This document shows, in pieces, positions 50,307-53,078 of a stretch of DNA of 53,078 bases (positions are counted from its first letter, which is position 1; each line of letters opens with the position of its first letter). Below the pieces are notes generated by a model, which did not search any database, was not told where the DNA came from, and saw only the letters and a program-made list of their open reading frames with translations. The stretch comes from Actinomycetota bacterium (GTDB lineage: Bacteria; Actinomycetota; CADDZG01; WHSQ01), in the NCBI GenBank assembly GCA_009380005.1, contig WHSQ01000015.1, positions 1 through 53,078 of the forward strand. The letters are read 5' to 3'. Both the position numbers and the translations under genes were made by a program.

Positions 50307-50732
50307 GTGACGGATCGCTGCACGAGGTTGTCCGAGCTTCCGGCCGAAGCGCGCGAGATCCTCGACTACGAGCGCCGGGGGATCCTCGCCACGATCGACG
50401 AGCACGGCCGCCCGCACGCGGTGCCGGTCTGCTACGTGGTGAGTGGGGACGAGATCCTCACGCCGATCGATGCCAAGCCGAAGTCGGGGCGAACGTTGGG
50501 CAGGCGCAGGAACCTGGAGCGCGACCCGAAGGCGACCTTCCTCGTCGACCGGTGGGACGAGGACTGGTCGAAGCTGGGTTGGGTGATGGCTCGGGGGACC
50601 GCGCGGCTCGAACCGGCGGGCCGGGCCGACGAGGCCCTCGCGGCCCGCTATCCCCAGTATCGAGACGTGCTTGTGGGCAGCGAGGTCATCTCGATCCAGC
50701 CGAACGACATCGTCTGGTGGCTCTGGCGCTGA
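50307..50732 (+). CDS. PPOX-class (F420- or flavin-dependent) pyridoxamine-oxidase-like protein
   Basis: A 141-residue split-barrel protein. The N-terminal strand GILATIDEHGRPHAVPVCYVVSGDEILTPID and the KSGRTLGRRRNLERDPKATFLVDRWDED segment match PPOX-class F420-dependent oxidoreductases of actinobacteria. It would use F420 or FMN to reduce an unsaturated or quinone-like compound. The GTG start at 50307 is close to the upstream stop. It is followed by the remnant of a YihY/BrkB gene on the other strand. Substrate unknown. Confidence 0.85.
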   Translation: MTDRCTRLSELPAEAREILDYERRGILATIDEHGRPHAVPVCYVVSGDEILTPIDAKPKSGRTLGRRRNLERDPKATFLVDRWDEDWSKLGWVMARGTARLEPAGRADEALAARYPQYRDVLVGSEVISIQPNDIVWWLWR

Positions 50733-50749
50733 TCTCGGATGTTCGGTGC

Positions 50750-51245
50750 TCAAGCGACTCCCGCGACGCGCTGTTCCTCCGCCGTGAGGGGACGTACATC
50801 CTCGAGCTCTTGGGTCTCTGCAGGGTCGCGGACCGTCTCGTTGTACCGCCGCAAGGTCCGGGGGCCGGGAACCCCGGCGCGGATGGCTTCGAGCTGAGCG
50901 GCTAGCGACATCCCGAAATACGTCGCGAGTCCCGTCGCGTAAGCCCATGTCAACAGCACGATGACCCCGAGCAAGGGACCGTACGTCTCGTTCATCCGAT
51001 CGCTACTGGCGTAGTACAACGCGAGCAGTGCGGTGAGGGCCGACCACAGCAGGGCGGCTATGACCGTGCCCGTCTGCAACCAACCTCCGCCGGGTTGGCG
51101 CCGTGCGGCGAGAACTTGTAGATGAGGGTGAGCGCGGCGAACGTGAGTAGGACGGCGATCGGCCACCGCACCAGGACGATCCCATCGATGACGCCGTCTC
51201 CGAGCGTCGACGCGCGCCGTAGCGTCTCGGCAAGTGCGCGACTCG
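50750..51245 (-). pseudogene. truncated, frameshifted YihY/BrkB-family membrane protein
   Basis: Two overlapping minus-strand frames together give the C-terminal half of a YihY/BrkB protein: LAETLRRASTLGDGVIDGIVLVRWPIAVLLTFAALTLIYKFSPHGANP (about 51245-51100), and after a shift near 51090, GGGWLQTGTVIAALLWSALTALLALYYASS to LTWAYATGLATYFGMSLAAQLEA. The N-terminal half is missing, because the endonuclease gene takes over at 51246. A single-base change or assembly error could explain the frameshift, but not the lost 5' part. It is therefore a decayed gene. Confidence 0.75.
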
Positions 51246-52346
51246 TCAGGGCGTTAGGGTCGCCATCACCCCGGCGTGGTCGGAAGGCCACATCCCCGTG
51301 GCGGTCCGGTTGTCGGGATCGGTGCCGTAGATCTTCGAACGCACGACACCCACGTTGCCCAGCGCCATCACGTGGTCGACGCGATGCTCGAGCGCCGACT
51401 CCAGCGGCTCGTCGAGCAGCTCGCCGAAGCCAGAGGTGAAGCCCGGATCGCCGGGATTCGCGACCGCCCACGTGTCGACCAGGCCGAAGCCCGTCAATTC
51501 GAAGAACGCCAGACGGTTCACCTCCACCGGCAACTCGGGACCGGAGTTGATGTCGCCGGCGAGCACGACGTTGCCCGTCGCCGAGCCGATGGGCCCAGTG
51601 GGCGCGATGAGTTCCTCGGCCTGTGCGAGGCGGACGAGGGGGTGGAACGCTTCGAGGTGCGTGTTGACGAGGCGGAACGTGCGCCGGTTGACGGTGACGT
51701 CTACCGACGTCCAGCCGCGCTCGACCGGGATCTGCAGCCCGATCCCGCTTGAGATCGTCAGGATGTTGTCGAAGTTGTCGGACTGCGCGTTGCTCATCCG
51801 TACTTCATCACCGAGTCCCGCCTTGACGAGGATGACATCGCGCTGTACCAGCCGGAAGTCTTTGAAGTAGGGGGCGCCGGCCGGGGCCTCGATGTCCGCC
51901 TCGTCCTGCACGCGTACCACGTCATAGGGTGCTCCCACCGCGCTGAGCTCCTGTTGGAGGATCTCGAGGAAGTCGTACTCGAGCGTCGTCGCCGGAGCGG
52001 GATCGTTGAACGCGCCGCTGTACCAGAGCGCCACTTCCTGAAGCCCGATCAAGGCGGGATCGGCATCGGCGATCTCGTGGGCCAGTGCCACCGCGCGTTC
52101 GGGGAAATTCGTCTGTTGCACGACCGAGAAGATATGAGCATTGGCCGCGAGGAACTCGGGCAACGAGGTCGCGGTGATGGCCGGGGTGAGGTCGGCGCCG
52201 AGGTACAGGTTGCGGGTCATGACCTTGACCGGCCGGGGGTTGGCTGCTCCCGCAGTCGAAGCCGCCGGACCCGTAAGGGCCATGGCCACGACACAGATCA
52301 GAGTTGCAATTCGCGCCGCGCCGCGGCGGTCGAACCTGTGGCTCAT
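51246..52346 (-). CDS. secreted endonuclease/exonuclease/phosphatase-family protein
   Basis: A 366-residue secreted protein. A signal peptide (ATLICVVAMALTGPAASTAGA) precedes the EEP fold: VMTRNLYLGADL, IGLQEVALW (Glu), VNTHLEAFHPL (His), AGDINSGPELP (Asp/Asn), HRVDHVMALG and the final SDHAGVMATL (Asp-His). All catalytic positions of the DNase I/phosphatase superfamily are in place. It would cleave phosphodiesters or phosphomonoesters, for example extracellular DNA or phospholipids. The start ATG has GAGGAGGG upstream. Confidence 0.88.
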   Translation of the reverse strand: MSHRFDRRGAARIATLICVVAMALTGPAASTAGAANPRPVKVMTRNLYLGADLTPAITATSLPEFLAANAHIFSVVQQTNFPERAVALAHEIADADPALIGLQEVALWYSGAFNDPAPATTLEYDFLEILQQELSAVGAPYDVVRVQDEADIEAPAGAPYFKDFRLVQRDVILVKAGLGDEVRMSNAQSDNFDNILTISSGIGLQIPVERGWTSVDVTVNRRTFRLVNTHLEAFHPLVRLAQAEELIAPTGPIGSATGNVVLAGDINSGPELPVEVNRLAFFELTGFGLVDTWAVANPGDPGFTSGFGELLDEPLESALEHRVDHVMALGNVGVVRSKIYGTDPDNRTATGMWPSDHAGVMATLTP

Positions 52347-52583
52347 AGTGCCCTCCTCGTCGATCCCGGACGCCTATCCCCGCGCAGCCGTCAATGGTGG
52401 AGAGGGCGGAGGCCGGTGTCAACGGGGTTCGGCAGGCTTCTGGATGGGGCTCTTAACGTGGACGCCAAGCCGGGGCGCTCTCGATCTTCCGAGAAGGCCT
52501 TTGGGCAGGCGTTCGCTGACAGCCACGCCCTGCCGCACCTCCAGCGAGGGGCCGCCGACGCCGTGGGCCGCCTGCTCTGGGGC

Positions 52584-52601
52584 GATAACTAAGCTGTTAT
52601 C
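52584..52601. promoter_or_regulatory. palindromic operator of the XRE/nucleotidyltransferase pair
   Basis: GATAAC and GTTATC form a perfect inverted repeat with a 6-base spacer (TAAGCT) just upstream of the XRE start codon at 52610. Its AT content and position suit an autoregulatory operator overlapping the promoter. Confidence 0.6.
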
Positions 52602-52609
52602 ATGTGCCC

Positions 52610-52918
52610 ATGACCGCCGCCGACATGCTGCGCTACGCACGCCGGAGAAGGGGATGGTCGCAACGCGCCCTCGCCGAGGCCAGCGGCGTGGCCCAGCCTG
52701 CGATCGCCCGGATCGAGTCGGGGCGCGTCGTTCCCAGGATCGACACCTTGAACGGACTGCTGGCCATCTGCGGCTACCTGCTCGAGCCTTCGCCCCGTCT
52801 GGGTGTCGGCGTCGACCGGACCGGGATCCGCGAGCGGTTGGCGCTGACGGCCACGGAGCGACTTGACCTGACGGTGGCCGCGGCCCGCAATTTGGCTCGT
52901 CTGCGGGGTGAGTCGTGA
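52610..52918 (+). CDS. XRE-family helix-turn-helix protein (putative antitoxin)
   Basis: A 102-residue protein with an N-terminal XRE helix-turn-helix (MLRYARRRRGWSQRALAEASGVAQPAIARIESGRVVPRIDTLNGLLAICGY, about residues 6-57) and a short C-terminal helical part ending TVAAARNLARLRGES. ATG 52610 follows a palindromic operator closely, leaving little leader, so translation may be leaderless; GTG 52604 is an alternative. It overlaps the nucleotidyltransferase-like gene by four bases (GTGA). This arrangement is that of an antitoxin/toxin pair in which the XRE protein represses the operon. Confidence 0.78.
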   Translation: MTAADMLRYARRRRGWSQRALAEASGVAQPAIARIESGRVVPRIDTLNGLLAICGYLLEPSPRLGVGVDRTGIRERLALTATERLDLTVAAARNLARLRGES

Positions 52919-53078
52919 GCCTCAGGCCATGGGATCCGGCGGGGGCGTTCCGGGTCCTGGAGGCTCACCAGGTCGACTACATCGTGATCGGTGGCTTGGC
53001 CGGCTCTCTCCTCGGTTCGACCTCCGTGACCGACGACACCGACATCTGTTACGGACGTGATGACGCCAACCTCGAACG
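52915..53078 (+). CDS. nucleotidyltransferase-like protein (putative toxin; 3' end outside window)
   Basis: The frame starts at GTG 52915, overlapping the XRE stop, and is cut by the window end after 54 codons. YIVIGGLAGSLLGSTSVTDDTDICYG matches the GG...GS...T-x-D-x-D pattern of minimal nucleotidyltransferase folds found in MNT/AbiEii-type toxins. It is too short here to assign further. Together with the XRE protein it is a candidate two-gene toxin-antitoxin module. Confidence 0.6.
   Translation, partial: MSLRPWDPAGAFRVLEAHQVDYIVIGGLAGSLLGSTSVTDDTDICYGRDDANLE

Overview
The window is GC-rich, densely coding and uses many GTG and TTG starts with purine-rich ribosome binding sites. It carries a DUF5317 protein, an F420-type PPOX protein, NarL-type two-component genes, a MASE-like membrane histidine kinase and a GH25 lysozyme. 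Together these suggest an uncultivated actinobacterium (Actinomycetota). Chloroflexota or a related high-GC lineage is not excluded. No rRNA, tRNA, CRISPR array or insertion sequence was found, and no stretch longer than 300 bases lacks a gene or a described element.

Positions 1-39,100 form a large catabolic and transport island. From the left it holds an EamA exporter and a quinone oxidoreductase on the minus strand, then a YkoEDC-like ECF importer on the plus strand. A tightly overlapping minus-strand operon (12931 down to 5394) encodes a GntR repressor, an M24 hydrolase, a LeuA-like synthase, two zinc alcohol dehydrogenases, a cyclic amidohydrolase and a 2-hydroxyacid dehydrogenase. Divergent from it (13057-21161) run a nitrilase, a histidinol-dehydrogenase/HpsN-like enzyme, a second M24 protein, a RidA-like protein and a taurine/nitrate-type ABC importer. 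Next come a Gfo/Idh oxidoreductase, a 2,6-dihydroxypyridine-hydroxylase-like flavin monooxygenase, a cupin, two SDRs, a crotonase, an aldehyde dehydrogenase, a cyclase-family hydrolase, two more cupins, an ACMSD-like amidohydrolase and an MFS carrier. The island ends with a three-subunit molybdenum hydroxylase with CoxG, another MFS carrier, a second GntR and a second ACMSD-like amidohydrolase. The enzyme set fits oxidation and ring opening of a nitrogen-containing (hetero)cyclic compound; the actual substrate is unknown.

Seven short AT-rich elements resembling TATGTAC/TATATA stand out in the GC-rich background, six of them between divergent units or at operon heads inside the island and one upstream of the last amidohydrolase. 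The two GntR/FCD regulators have nearly identical recognition helices. I infer one shared regulon.

Positions 39,200-44,600 are a signalling region. A NarL-type response regulator and a membrane histidine kinase are preceded, on the same strand, by two tandem, nearly identical 25-codon genes. These encode signal-peptide-like micropeptides ending in QFKW and HFKW, each with its own ribosome binding site, followed by a perfect 14-bp hairpin. This is the most novel-looking element in the window. Divergent or nearby lie a protein of unknown function, DUF5317 and a REC-histidine kinase.

Positions 44,600-53,078 are housekeeping and accessory genes: a DEAD-box helicase in frame with a cold-shock domain, a GH25 lysozyme, a secreted LVIVD/PA-domain protein, a small zinc-ribbon protein, a PPOX protein, a broken YihY/BrkB gene, a secreted endonuclease/phosphatase-family protein and, at the edge, an XRE/nucleotidyltransferase pair resembling a toxin-antitoxin module.
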